Assembly: GCA_026987795.1 (NCBI GenBank)
Contig: JALSMF010000366.1
Span: 1 to 6,296, forward strand
Direction of reading: 5' to 3'
Source of the DNA: Bacteroidales bacterium
Lineage (GTDB): Bacteria > Bacteroidota > Bacteroidia > Bacteroidales > JAADGE01
Length of the DNA stretch: 6,296 bases
Positions within the stretch are counted from its first letter, which is position 1. Every line of letters begins with the position of its first letter. The notes beneath the pieces are model-generated. The model saw nothing but the letters and a program-made list of their open reading frames with translations. It was not told the DNA's origin and did no database searches. The position numbers and the translations under genes were made by a program. Below, one piece after another: positions 6,215 through 6,296 of the stretch.

Positions 6215-6296
6215 CTATTTTTTATATTTAAAGGTAACTCCGAAATTTAAACCTTGAACTTTTGATTTCAGAAAAACCAGTTTTGACATAACTTGT
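6215..6296 (-). CDS. C-terminal end of an unidentified upstream gene, possibly a beta-barrel membrane protein
   Basis: From the right edge a minus-strand frame stays open for 26 codons and stops with TAG at 6217-6215. The last residues, GLNFGVTFKYKK, alternate hydrophobic or aromatic with polar residues, as the final strand of outer-membrane beta-barrel proteins in Bacteroidota does. The stop lies only 7 bases before the aminotransferase start, the spacing of an operon, and this supports the frame being a real coding end. Too little is present to name a family, and the barrel reading is only a resemblance. Confidence 0.4.
   Translation of the reverse strand, partial: QVMSKLVFLKSKVQGLNFGVTFKYKK

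Noticed and set aside
6229..6236. Promoter for the aminotransferase from minus-strand TACCTTTA
   Set aside because: It misses the final G of the -7 consensus, has no -33 partner at 19-21 bases, and lies inside the upstream reading frame.

Overview
The window looks like chromosomal DNA from a member of the Bacteroidota. It is AT-rich, none of its start codons has a clear Shine-Dalgarno sequence, and three intergenic sites match the Bacteroidota -7 promoter box TAnnTTTG. Two of these also have a -33-like element at the right distance. The protein families (a tandem-domain universal stress protein, IlvE and TypA) fit that assignment. Nothing resembles a phage, transposon, CRISPR array, rRNA or tRNA.

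Layout, left to right: (1) a universal stress protein on the minus strand, cut off by the left edge of the window; (2) a 165-bp divergent control region holding two copies of a 10-bp palindrome, a 15-bp direct repeat and a good promoter for the usp gene; (3) on the plus strand, a soluble 471-residue protein with an N-terminal coiled coil, a class III nucleotidyl cyclase domain with every catalytic residue present, and a C-terminal HD metal-phosphohydrolase domain; (4) a strong terminator, then a promoter and the branched-chain amino acid aminotransferase ilvE; (5) a second strong terminator whose U-tract overlaps the -33 box of the next promoter, then typA/bipA; (6) a minus-strand PLP aminotransferase of fold type I whose stop codon overlaps the typA stop codon; (7) at the right edge, the last 26 codons of another minus-strand gene, ending 7 bp upstream of the aminotransferase and probably in one operon with it.

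The plus-strand genes appear to be separate transcription units, each with its own terminator or promoter signals, so ilvE and typA are probably neighbours without a shared job. The part most worth following up is the left end. There, a predicted adenylate cyclase fused to a possible phosphodiesterase-type HD domain is transcribed divergently from a stress protein gene, across a region with operator-like symmetry. Whether this is a stress-linked cyclic-nucleotide module is an inference; the sequence shows the domains and the DNA symmetry but not the signal or the regulator.
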